A DNA stretch of 17,097 nt from Acidobacteriota bacterium (GTDB lineage Bacteria; Acidobacteriota; Blastocatellia; Pyrinomonadales; Pyrinomonadaceae), in NCBI GenBank assembly GCA_013813755.1, contig JACCRD010000203.1, positions 1 to 17,097 of the forward strand, written 5' to 3'. The position numbers were made by a program, and so were the translations under genes. The first letter of the stretch is position 1. Each line of letters begins with the position of its first letter. Below are positions 1 through 6,830 of this stretch, piece after piece. A model generated the notes under the pieces. The model had not been told where the DNA came from. It did not search any database and saw nothing but the letters and a program-made list of their open reading frames with translations.

Positions 1-94
1 ATAATTCGTTGTTTTGTTCAGCTTCATTTTTTTCAATCTCGGAAGTTTCCAAAACTTTGCCTTCAACAACCGACAAATCTTCCGTGTCGTTCAT
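1..94 (-). CDS. N-terminus of an unidentified acidic protein, cut by the window edge
   Basis: Only the first 31 codons are visible, starting at an ATG (94-92) and running off the left edge. The peptide begins MNDTEDLSVVEGK and is rich in Glu, Asn and Asp, so it looks like a flexible cytoplasmic N-terminus; no domain can be named. An in-frame ATG further upstream (133-131) would add 13 residues, but those codons are made of an imperfect 7-bp tandem repeat and are less likely to be translated. Before the transposon landed, this gene started 3 to 42 nt after the stop codon of the TPR gene now at 2213-2740, so the two were probably one operon. The insertion now separates it from the operon promoter. 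Confidence 0.5.
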   Translation of the reverse strand, partial: MNDTEDLSVVEGKVLETSEIEKNEAEQNNEL

Positions 95-122
95 TTGGAC
101 TTTGGATTTTGGACTTTGAACT
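95..122. repeat. Four imperfect 7-bp tandem repeats (TTGGACT)
   Basis: The plus strand reads TTGGACT, TTGGATT, TTGGACT, TTGAACT back to back. The array sits directly upstream of the ATG at 94 of the partial gene. Because it is in the leader (or in a doubtful N-terminal extension), a change in copy number could alter spacing or reading frame; that is inference only. Confidence 0.6.
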
Positions 123-135
123 TTAGATAACATAG

Positions 136-143
136 ATTATTTT
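136..143. repeat. Left copy of the 8-bp target-site duplication
   Basis: ATTATTTT lies immediately outside the left inverted repeat and is repeated exactly at 2212-2219 outside the right one. Eight base pairs is the target duplication length usual for the IS1595 family. Confidence 0.93.
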
Positions 144-169
144 GGTAATAATATACTTGACACACCTAA
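144..169 (+). repeat. Left terminal inverted repeat (26 bp)
   Basis: It begins GGTAATAATATAC and matches the reverse complement of 2186-2211 at all 26 positions. It contains TTGACA at 157-162, which reads inward as a -35 box for the transposase gene. Confidence 0.95.
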
Positions 170-185
170 CTTAATTTGCTAAACT
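157..185 (+). promoter_or_regulatory. Transposase promoter with its -35 box inside the inverted repeat
   Basis: TTGACA (157-162), a 17-bp spacer and TAAACT (180-185) form a good sigma-70-type promoter. The start codon at 193 is only 7 nt after the -10 box and no Shine-Dalgarno sequence precedes it, so the message may be leaderless. Because the -35 box is in the inverted repeat, transposase bound to the end would be expected to block transcription (inference). Confidence 0.6.
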
Positions 186-192
186 TCTAAGT

Positions 193-1134
193 ATGTTAAA
201 CGATAAAGACTTACCAAAAACATTACAGCAAGCCATTCAATACTTTTCCGATAAAGACGTTTGCTTGAAGTTCGTCGCTTCTATGCTTTGGGCTGACGGT
301 ATTGCCGTTTGTCCGCATTGTGGCAACAATACAACGTCTTTCCTGTCCACTCGCCGCATCTGGAAATGCAAAGCCTGTAAAAAGCAGTTTTCCGTTAAAG
401 TCGGCACTATCTTTGAAGATTCGCCAATCGGTTTAGACAAATGGCTAACTGCTATGTGGCTCATCGTTGGCGCAAAGAACGGCATTTCATCTTACGAGAT
501 TCACCGTGCTATCGGTGTTACTCAAAAGACCGCTTGGTTTATGGCTCACCGTCTAAGACTTGCTATGCAAAGCGGGACTTTCGAGAAACTTTCGGGCAAC
601 GTCGAAGTTGACGAAACCTTTATCGGCGGAAAAGCCAAGAATATGCACAAGCACAAACGCGAAGCAATCATTCAAGGTCGCGGCTCGGTCGGCAAAACTG
701 CCGTTATGGGCTTACTTGAAAGAAAAGGTCGCGTATTAGCCAAAGTTATTGAAAGAACAGACCGCGAAACTTTACACGCGGAAGTTAAAAGCAATGTAGA
801 ATCGGGCGCGAATCTTTTCACCGATGAATGGCGTTCATATCGCGGTTTAGATGAACAATACATTCACGAAGTTATTAACCATTCAACCGAATATGTTCGC
901 GGACATATTCACACAAACGGTATCGAAAACTTTTGGGCATTACTGAAAAGAACAATCAAAGGAACATACGTTTCGGTTGAGCCTTTCCACTTGTCGCGTT
1001 ATTTGGACGAACAAATGTTTAGATTCAACGAACGCAAAGGCAATGACAAAGACCGCTTTTTAGAAGTTGCCAAATCTATTGGTGGCAAACGCCTAACTTA
1101 CAAAGAACTGATTGGCAGTAGTGCGTGGCAATAA
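193..1134 (+). CDS. IS1595-family (ISXO2-like) DDE transposase
   Basis: The 313-residue protein catalyses movement of the surrounding element. The N-terminus has a zinc ribbon with cysteines at 40, 43, 59 and 62 (CPHC and CKAC), followed by a helix-turn-helix-like segment near residues 95-125. The RNase H-like catalytic domain follows: VDETFIGG gives the first Asp (140), LFTDEW the second (211), and NGIENFWALLKR the region of the third acidic residue (E245). This order and the ISXO2-type motifs are typical of the family, as is the length. The reading frame is intact and the element ends are perfect, so it may still be active. The gene ends 18 bp from the end of the convergent cargo operon. 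Confidence 0.95.
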   Translation: MLNDKDLPKTLQQAIQYFSDKDVCLKFVASMLWADGIAVCPHCGNNTTSFLSTRRIWKCKACKKQFSVKVGTIFEDSPIGLDKWLTAMWLIVGAKNGISSYEIHRAIGVTQKTAWFMAHRLRLAMQSGTFEKLSGNVEVDETFIGGKAKNMHKHKREAIIQGRGSVGKTAVMGLLERKGRVLAKVIERTDRETLHAEVKSNVESGANLFTDEWRSYRGLDEQYIHEVINHSTEYVRGHIHTNGIENFWALLKRTIKGTYVSVEPFHLSRYLDEQMFRFNERKGNDKDRFLEVAKSIGGKRLTYKELIGSSAWQ

Positions 1135-1142
1135 ACGCGGAC

Positions 1143-1176
1143 GAAAGAGAGGTTAAGATTTTCTAGCCTTTCTTTC
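1143..1176. terminator. Possible hairpin terminator between transposase and cargo genes
   Basis: GAAAGAGAGG (1143-1152) can pair with CCTTTCTTTC (1167-1176) with one mismatch around a 14-nt loop. It starts 8 bp after the transposase stop codon and is followed by a pyrimidine-rich stretch on the plus strand. It overlaps the last codons of the 51-residue gene, which reads the other way. Confidence 0.35.
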
Positions 1177-1308
1177 CGCTTTCTTTTCTTTTTCCGCTTT
1201 TTCAAGTTCGTTAATTTCTGATTTCGGAACTTTCACAATCTTACGGACAAAATCTTCAAACTCTGTAAATTCCTTTTCGTCTTGTTTGGTTTCGGTTTTC
1301 TTTTTCAT
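1153..1308 (-). CDS. Small 51-residue charged cargo protein, possible partner of the HEPN-like protein
   Basis: An ATG at 1308-1306 opens a 51-codon frame ending in TAA. The N-terminal part (KEFTEFEDFVRKIVKVPKSE) looks like a short amphipathic helix followed by a 'VPKSEI' turn; the C-terminal 20 residues are almost all Lys, Glu, Arg and Ala and should form a charged helix. It begins 12 bp after the stop of the HEPN-like gene on the same strand, so the two are probably co-transcribed. No known domain can be assigned with certainty. Its size, position and charge suggest an antitoxin or modulator of its neighbour, but that is inference. Conservation of this frame in related elements would establish it as a real gene. 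Confidence 0.65.
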   Translation of the reverse strand: MKKKTETKQDEKEFTEFEDFVRKIVKVPKSEINELEKAEKEKKAERKARKS

Positions 1309-1320
1309 ATTCAATTTGTA

Positions 1321-2127
1321 TCAGGGCATAAATTTTCCTGATTCGTCTAAATGCTCGGCTAGATGCTTCATAAATCTTTTAACCGTGCTGAAAATATCTT
1401 CCGCAATTTCTTCGGTATATTTCTTGTCGGCGTGCATTGAAGGATTGCGCCACGCAATTTTGACCGATTCAAGAAATGGTTGAACACCTTCACAAAATTC
1501 TTTTTCTTTGTTTGATGCCCAAACTTTATTAGTAATCTTTTTCTCGTTTCGTTCCTTAATTTCTTTTCGTGTTTCGTCTAAAACTCTGTTCCAAGACGGT
1601 TGTGCCGATTTAGCAAGGCTAAATATGCTTAAAAAAGTGCCGTAACCTTTAAGTGCAACTTCCAAAGCCCTTTGTAAGTGCATTACACAGGCAGTATAAC
1701 GTGCCGTTGCAAAGCATTTTCCCGCTTCTTCAATATCAAACGCCGCAGAGGAAAAATTGTTGAAAACTTTATTTCCAAATAAGTTATTGTCTTTGTAAAA
1801 AGAAGCCTTGTTATAAGGAATTTGCATAAAAAGAGACAGCGACAATTCATCTCTTATGCGGTCTTGCAAATTTGGTAACTTAGCTGCTAATTCATTGAAA
1901 GATTTGATAGAACCTTTTTCTACTCCGTCTTTCAAATACTTAGCCAATAAAACAGATAAATTCAGTTCCACTTCTTCGCAAGAAGTAATTATCATATTCA
2001 ATATACCTACATAGGGCTTTTTAGTTTCCTCATCCAACTCTGTAATTACGTCAGGATTTTTTACCGTTGCAAGACGTTCAAAACTTTTGGCAACGGTATA
2101 AAAAAAACCAATATTAAATTTATTCAT
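1321..2127 (-). CDS. Transposon cargo: HEPN-like domain protein (putative RNase or toxin)
   Basis: The frame encodes 268 residues from the ATG at 2127. It is soluble and mostly helical, without a signal peptide. A segment near residues 128-155 (EEAGKCFATARYTACVMHLQ, then RALEV) and the C-terminal WRNPSMH resemble the two-part core of HEPN proteins; R227 and H232 make an R-x4-H motif, which in many HEPN proteins is the RNase active site used in toxin-antitoxin and phage-defence systems. The frame stays open upstream through the inverted repeat to an ATG in the host gene (2253). That start is rejected because it lies outside the element; a TTG at 2169 is another possible start. The gene is followed after 12 bp by a 51-residue gene. 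The HEPN assignment is from motif and helical pattern only and needs a structure or profile check. Confidence 0.7.
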   Translation of the reverse strand: MNKFNIGFFYTVAKSFERLATVKNPDVITELDEETKKPYVGILNMIITSCEEVELNLSVLLAKYLKDGVEKGSIKSFNELAAKLPNLQDRIRDELSLSLFMQIPYNKASFYKDNNLFGNKVFNNFSSAAFDIEEAGKCFATARYTACVMHLQRALEVALKGYGTFLSIFSLAKSAQPSWNRVLDETRKEIKERNEKKITNKVWASNKEKEFCEGVQPFLESVKIAWRNPSMHADKKYTEEIAEDIFSTVKRFMKHLAEHLDESGKFMP

Positions 2128-2168
2128 AAGGTCAAACAGGCTTACAAGTTGGAATGATGTAAAATCCA

Positions 2169-2198
2169 ATTGTAAATCTTGACCTTTAGGTGTGTCAA
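2169..2198 (-). promoter_or_regulatory. Cargo promoter with its -35 box inside the right inverted repeat
   Basis: On the minus strand TTGACA (2198-2193), an 18-bp spacer and TACAAT (2174-2169) form a promoter pointing into the element, towards the HEPN-like gene. It is the mirror image of the transposase promoter, since both use the -35 box of the repeat. Transcription would start about 35 nt before the ATG at 2127. Confidence 0.5.
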
Positions 2199-2211
2199 GT
2201 ATATTATTACC
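2186..2211 (-). repeat. Right terminal inverted repeat (26 bp)
   Basis: It is an exact reverse complement of 144-169, with the element boundary at 2211 next to the target duplication. Confidence 0.95.
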
Positions 2212-2219
2212 ATTATTTT
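2212..2219. repeat. Right copy of the 8-bp target-site duplication
   Basis: ATTATTTT is identical to 136-143. On the minus strand it carries the TAA stop codon (2215-2213) of the neighbouring TPR gene. Confidence 0.93.
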
Positions 2220-2740
2220 CTTTCACGCAAAACTTTGAGCGGATTAAAATCATCCGCGGTAACCTTTAACCCTTCTTCAAATTCATTTTTCAGTTCGGCA
2301 GGCGTTTTCAGCTGCAGATTCGCGTCAGCCGATTTGAAATTTTTATCAAGCGCGATAACGTTGTTCGTTTGATCTAAACCTTTTTTGAAAAGCGCGTCGT
2401 CGTTAGTAAATTTGCCAAACCCCTGCCGATAAAAACTGTATGCGATATAAAATTGCGTTCGCGCGTCGCGCCTCTCCGGGTCGGCTTTTTCAAAATTATC
2501 ACGCGCCGCAATAAAATTATTTTTTTGAAAAGCGTCTAAGCCTTCGCTGAATCTCGCAATATCAACTTCATAAGTTCCGATGGCAACTTGTGTTTTAGTG
2601 GTGACGTTTTCGATTGTCGTTTGCGCTTTGGTTGAAACTTCCACCAAATTTTTCGGCTCAGCCCAGTAAAGCCAGGCAATGAAAATGCCGTAAAACGCTG
2701 TGAGGACGATGCCTAAAATTTGGACGTGCTCTTTCTTCAT
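2213..2740 (-). CDS. Membrane-anchored TPR-like protein
   Basis: The 175-residue protein has a short positively charged N-terminus, one membrane helix (about residues 8-27, QILGIVLTAFYGIFIAWLYW) and a soluble part, probably periplasmic. Residues about 60-130 look like one or two tetratricopeptide units (GLDAFQKNNFIAARDNFEKA, then YIAYSFYRQGFGKF), suggesting a protein-binding scaffold; the partner is unknown. The natural TAA stop lies within the duplicated target of the adjacent transposon, so the protein is complete. Before insertion the next gene (now 1-94) began within 3 to 42 nt of the stop, which implies an operon. The Shine-Dalgarno sequence is weak. Confidence 0.75.
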   Translation of the reverse strand: MKKEHVQILGIVLTAFYGIFIAWLYWAEPKNLVEVSTKAQTTIENVTTKTQVAIGTYEVDIARFSEGLDAFQKNNFIAARDNFEKADPERRDARTQFYIAYSFYRQGFGKFTNDDALFKKGLDQTNNVIALDKNFKSADANLQLKTPAELKNEFEEGLKVTADDFNPLKVLRERK

Positions 2741-2937
2741 TTTTATTAATTTCCGAATTTAGTTTCGGATAAGCCATCGGTGATGTCAATCAAATTCGTT
2801 TTGGGTCGCTGCTCAATTACGATGCTCAAGACACCAAAACCGTAAAAACAAAAAAGCTTTTTTGCAAACTCCCACAACAATTCTCGACAAAAATTGTGTG
2901 TTATGCTAAATCTTAAAAACTTACCGGACTATCTTGT

Positions 2938-5037
2938 ATGAAATGGCTAACTATTTCGATCATGCTCATTTTTCTTGCTTTTTTTGCTGCAAACGCGCAG
3001 ACATTAAAAAGCGAACAAATCGCGCTCAAAAAAATACAGGCATTATATTTTGCCCGCGATTTTGAAAGCGGCGCGGAAATTGGTGAGCAGTTCGCTAAGA
3101 AATTTCCTGATAACACAGAAATAAAAGCCTGGTTCATCTTAAATATGGCGCGGGCGGGAAATGCAAAAGAGGCGGTTAAACTCGCCGAAAAGTTTTCTGA
3201 AAAAAATAAGGAGAACGCTTGGATTTTATTTGCGCTTGCCAATGCTTACATCAGAAATGCTCAACCTGACAAAGCCTTCCCGATAAGCGAAAAACTTATC
3301 GCCCTCACGCCTGAAAACGAGGAATTTATTCTACTTTATGCAAACGCTCTTTTAACCAAAAAAGAATACACCAGAGCTTTGGAGTTTTTGGACAAAAACG
3401 CTTCAAAAATGTTTGATCAAGCCCGTTTGATGACACTCATAGCTGAACTTTTTTACCGTCAAAACGAAAAAGAGAAAAGTTTCTCGATTTATGCGCAAGC
3501 CCAAAAAATTAATCCCAAAGACGTAAACGCTTTATACTCGGCGGGTTTATTTCTTAACCGTGAGAAGCGTTTTACTGAAGCCTTGCCGCTTTTAAAACGC
3601 GCCGTCGAGCTTTCACCAAAAGTTTTTCAAGTTCGGGAACAATACTGGGATGCGCTTTTTCAGGGACAGCCGAAAAAATCTGAACAGCAGCGCAAAGCGG
3701 AAGTCATTGCCGACATAAACGCTTTTCTGAAAATCCGCTTGACGTCGAAAAACCTTGAAAACGTAGTTTATTATTTCCGAAAAATCGAACCGGTCGACCG
3801 ACAAAAAAGCGTCGTCGAAGACGTTCTGCTGGTAAAATTTCCGCAAACCGCCGAAGCCGAAAGAATCTCGATAAACCGCTTGCGAAGATTTAATTATTAC
3901 ACGAAAGACCGAAAAATTGACGAGCTAAAAAAAGTTGAATACGTCAAGAAATTGTGGACGTTTATCAATCGTCCACAGTATTTTAATCAAAAACACGTTG
4001 GTGAAGTTTATACAAATCTGCTGCACATTCTGCAGGACGACAAAAAAGTTTCTGATACCGAATATTTAAAGATAGCCAAGCGCGCCATAAATTATGACGG
4101 ACTTAATTTTACCGATCCGTACTCAACGATATCGTCAGCATTAATTAAACGCGGCTTATTTGCCGAAGCGGAAAAATTTGCGGAAGCAGGTTTGAAAAAA
4201 TTTGATGTGAAGTTGAGCGAGGCAAAGAAAGACGAACAAAATAAAACATACCTGGATTTTAGCGAAAAAACTGATCGGGCAAAAATTTTGAATATTCTTG
4301 GAGAAACGCTGCTCAAACAGAAAAAATACGAAAAAGCCGAAAAGGTTTTGCTTGAATCAGCCGAAACCTCCAAAGAATATAATTACGTATTCAAACTTCT
4401 CGGCGAACTCTACGAAACCACAAATGAATTAGAAAAAGCCGAAGATTCATATATTTCCTACTTTGCTATTATGAATTTGGAGAAGCCGAATTATGATAAT
4501 CTGAAAAATATTTACCAAAAACGTAAGGGCAGCACTGACGGATTTGAAAACTATCTGTTAAATGTTAAAAAGATAGAAAAAACCAAACGAAGAGAAATCG
4601 TCGTTTCTGGACGGAATAAAGAAGCAAAGGATTTAGTCGCCTTTAACCTGAAAACGCTTGATGGAAAGTCTTTTTCCTCGAACGATTTAAAGGGAAAAGT
4701 TGTTGTCATCAACATCTGGGCGACGTGGTGCAGTCCGTGTGTCAAGGAAATGCCCGAATTACAGCAACTTTACAAAAAATATAGCGGCGCAAAAGATGTC
4801 GCGGTGATAACCATCGACAGTTTGGAAGAACTTGAAACAATCAAAAAATTTATGACCGGTAAAAAATATGATTTTCCCGTTCTGTTAAGCGGAGATTATT
4901 TCTCGGCTGTTCCGGTCAATATTTTTCCGACCACTTGGTTTGTTGATAAGCAGGGAAAAATCGCTTACACAAAAACCGGTTACAGCAAAAATTTGCTGGA
5001 AGAATTCGATTGGCGAATCGAAGAATTAAAAAAGTAG
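2938..5037 (+). CDS. Exported TPR protein with a C-terminal TlpA-like thioredoxin domain
   Basis: The 699-residue protein starts with a signal peptide (MKWLTISIMLIFLAFFAANA, cleavage near A20). Residues about 25-230 and 375-500 hold several TPR-like helix pairs (for example the repeat around ALPLLKRAVELSPK), indicating protein contacts. Residues about 565-699 form a redoxin/TlpA-type thioredoxin fold: WATWCSPC with the active cysteines at 598 and 601, and a cis-proline motif in FPTTWF. TlpA-like domains reduce or exchange disulfides in periplasmic proteins, so the TPR part may select the substrate (inference). The amidohydrolase gene begins 37 bp downstream and is probably co-transcribed. No clear Shine-Dalgarno sequence precedes the ATG. 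Confidence 0.88.
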   Translation: MKWLTISIMLIFLAFFAANAQTLKSEQIALKKIQALYFARDFESGAEIGEQFAKKFPDNTEIKAWFILNMARAGNAKEAVKLAEKFSEKNKENAWILFALANAYIRNAQPDKAFPISEKLIALTPENEEFILLYANALLTKKEYTRALEFLDKNASKMFDQARLMTLIAELFYRQNEKEKSFSIYAQAQKINPKDVNALYSAGLFLNREKRFTEALPLLKRAVELSPKVFQVREQYWDALFQGQPKKSEQQRKAEVIADINAFLKIRLTSKNLENVVYYFRKIEPVDRQKSVVEDVLLVKFPQTAEAERISINRLRRFNYYTKDRKIDELKKVEYVKKLWTFINRPQYFNQKHVGEVYTNLLHILQDDKKVSDTEYLKIAKRAINYDGLNFTDPYSTISSALIKRGLFAEAEKFAEAGLKKFDVKLSEAKKDEQNKTYLDFSEKTDRAKILNILGETLLKQKKYEKAEKVLLESAETSKEYNYVFKLLGELYETTNELEKAEDSYISYFAIMNLEKPNYDNLKNIYQKRKGSTDGFENYLLNVKKIEKTKRREIVVSGRNKEAKDLVAFNLKTLDGKSFSSNDLKGKVVVINIWATWCSPCVKEMPELQQLYKKYSGAKDVAVITIDSLEELETIKKFMTGKKYDFPVLLSGDYFSAVPVNIFPTTWFVDKQGKIAYTKTGYSKNLLEEFDWRIEELKK

Positions 5038-5074
5038 ATTTTCAGTGGACTTTCGAGCGGTAAATTTTAACTTT

Positions 5075-6742
5075 ATGAAAAACAAATTTCTTTTAGCGAT
5101 TTTTAGCATCGCTTTATTTTCAACTCTGATCAACGCGCAAAATTTAACGGCGGATTTGGTAATTATCAATGCGAAAGTTCGCACGATGGACAGTGCAAAG
5201 CCAAATGTTGAAGCCATCGCCGTGATGGGCAATAAAATCCTCGCGGTTGGCACGAACACTGAAATTCGCGCTCTTGCCGGAACAAACACAAAAACGGTAG
5301 ATGCAAAAGGAAAACTCGTCATTCCGGGTTTTAACGACAGCCACGTGCATTTTATGGAGGGTGGTTTTCAACTTTCAGCAGTTGATTTGCGCGATGCTAA
5401 ATCGCCGGAAGAATTTGTGCGGCGGATCAAAGATTTTGCCGCGAAATTGCCAAAGGGACGCTGGATTTTGGGCGGCAAGTGGGATCACGAAAACTGGACT
5501 CCGAATAATCTGCCGACCAAAGAATTAATTGATGCCGTCACACCTGACAACCCGGTTTTTATTGATCGACTTGACGGACATATGTCGTTGGCAAACTCTC
5601 TAGCATTGAAATTGGCGAGCGTCACAAAGGACACTAAAGAAGTTGAAGGCGGCTTGATTGTCCGCGACGCGAGCGGCAATCCGACCGGAGTTTTGAAAGA
5701 TGCGGCGATGGTTTATGTCAATAAAGTAATTCCCGAAGCTTCGTTTGAGCAAAAGCTTGAAGCCGCGCAAGCCGCCACCGATTATGCGGCGAGTTTGGGC
5801 GTGACGAGCGTACAGGATATGTCTGCGGGAACAGATGTCGGCGTTTATCAGGAATTAATGCGGCGCGGAAAATTAAAAACTCGCATTTACGCCGTTTCGC
5901 CGCTTTCCGATTGGCAAAGAATGGGGAAAACGGGCGTTCGCGCCGCGTTCGGCGATGAAATGCTGCGCATCGGCGGACTAAAAGGTTACTCGGACGGAAG
6001 TTTGGGCTCAACCACCGCCTGGTTTTTTGAGCCTTATTTGGACGATCCAAAATCAACCGGTTTACCGGCGGACGAAATCCCGAAAATGTACGAAAATGTT
6101 TTAAATGCCGACAAAGCGGGCTTGCAAATTATGATTCACGCTATCGGCGATAAAGCGAACGACACGGTGCTTTCTGCTTTTGAACGGGTCGGACGCGAAA
6201 ACGGGCTGCGTGACCGACGGTTTCGCGTCGAACACGCGCAGCATCTGAGGATCGAAGATATCAAACGTTTCGGCAGCTTAAAAATCATTGCTTCGATGCA
6301 GCCGTTTCATCTGATAGACGATGGACGCTGGGCTTTCAAACGCCTCGATGAAAAACGCCTGAAAGGCACTTACGCGTTTCGCACGTTTCTCGACACCGGC
6401 GCTAGTCTCGCTTTCGGCACCGATTGGGCGGTCGCGCCGCTCAATCCGCTGTTGGGAATTTACGCCGCCGCGACGCGTCGCACACTTGACGACAAAAATC
6501 CGAACGGCTGGATTCCCGAGCAAAAAATTTCCGTCGAAGAAATCGTCCGCGCCTATACTTCCGGTTCAGCTTACGCGGAATTTCAGGAAAGTATCAAAGG
6601 TACGATTACAATTGGCAAATTGGCTGATTTTGTAATTTTGTCAGACGATATTTTTACGATGAACCCGAACGATATTCGTCAAACAAAAGTTTTAACAACC
6701 GTTTTGGACGGGAAAATCATCTATGAAAACGACCGTCGCTAA
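5075..6742 (+). CDS. Exported YtcJ-type metal-dependent amidohydrolase (Amidohydro_3)
   Basis: The 555-residue enzyme has a signal peptide (MKNKFLLAIFSIALFSTLINA) followed by the small beta domain of the amidohydrolase superfamily and then the TIM barrel. Visible metal-site motifs are the H-x-H in FNDSHVHF (H90 and H92), MIHAIGDKA, RVEHAQHL and FGTDWAV, in the usual order; the C-terminus returns to the beta domain (GKLADFVILSDD). YtcJ-like members hydrolyse C-N bonds in amides, but the substrate cannot be read from the sequence. The frame extends to a GTG at 5045, but the ATG at 5075 places the signal peptide at the N-terminus and is preferred. Its position 37 bp after the TPR-thioredoxin gene suggests an operon and a periplasmic site of action. 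Confidence 0.9.
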   Translation: MKNKFLLAIFSIALFSTLINAQNLTADLVIINAKVRTMDSAKPNVEAIAVMGNKILAVGTNTEIRALAGTNTKTVDAKGKLVIPGFNDSHVHFMEGGFQLSAVDLRDAKSPEEFVRRIKDFAAKLPKGRWILGGKWDHENWTPNNLPTKELIDAVTPDNPVFIDRLDGHMSLANSLALKLASVTKDTKEVEGGLIVRDASGNPTGVLKDAAMVYVNKVIPEASFEQKLEAAQAATDYAASLGVTSVQDMSAGTDVGVYQELMRRGKLKTRIYAVSPLSDWQRMGKTGVRAAFGDEMLRIGGLKGYSDGSLGSTTAWFFEPYLDDPKSTGLPADEIPKMYENVLNADKAGLQIMIHAIGDKANDTVLSAFERVGRENGLRDRRFRVEHAQHLRIEDIKRFGSLKIIASMQPFHLIDDGRWAFKRLDEKRLKGTYAFRTFLDTGASLAFGTDWAVAPLNPLLGIYAAATRRTLDDKNPNGWIPEQKISVEEIVRAYTSGSAYAEFQESIKGTITIGKLADFVILSDDIFTMNPNDIRQTKVLTTVLDGKIIYENDRR

Positions 6743-6830
6743 TTGCGGAAACGGTTTTCGCCAGTATTTTCGCGTGTAACTTATCAACATCTGTTATCAT
6801 TTTGCTTTTAATATGAGGAAATATTTTATT

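Larger units (their letters stand above)
144..2211. mobile_element. IS1595-family transposable element with two cargo genes (2068 bp)
   Basis: The boundaries are fixed by perfect 26-bp inverted repeats (144-169 and 2186-2211) and the 8-bp direct repeat ATTATTTT at both junctions, so the element is complete and probably a recent arrival. Inside are the transposase on the plus strand and, convergent on the minus strand, a HEPN-like gene plus a 51-codon gene. Members with only a transposase are about 0.9-1.1 kb; the extra kilobase here is cargo, and cargo-bearing members of this family are known. The insertion lies exactly behind the stop codon of the host TPR gene: the stop triplet is inside the duplicated target, so the host protein is unchanged while its downstream operon partner is cut off. 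Confidence 0.95.

Noticed and set aside
2128..2253. ATG at 2253 as start of the HEPN-like gene
   Set aside because: It lies outside the transposon, in the 3' end of the host gene, and would force translation of the inverted repeat. A start inside the element (ATG at 2127, or TTG at 2169) must be the native one.
2213..2740. Disruption of the TPR gene by the transposon
   Set aside because: Removing the element and one target copy leaves the same TAA stop, so the protein ends where it did before the insertion.
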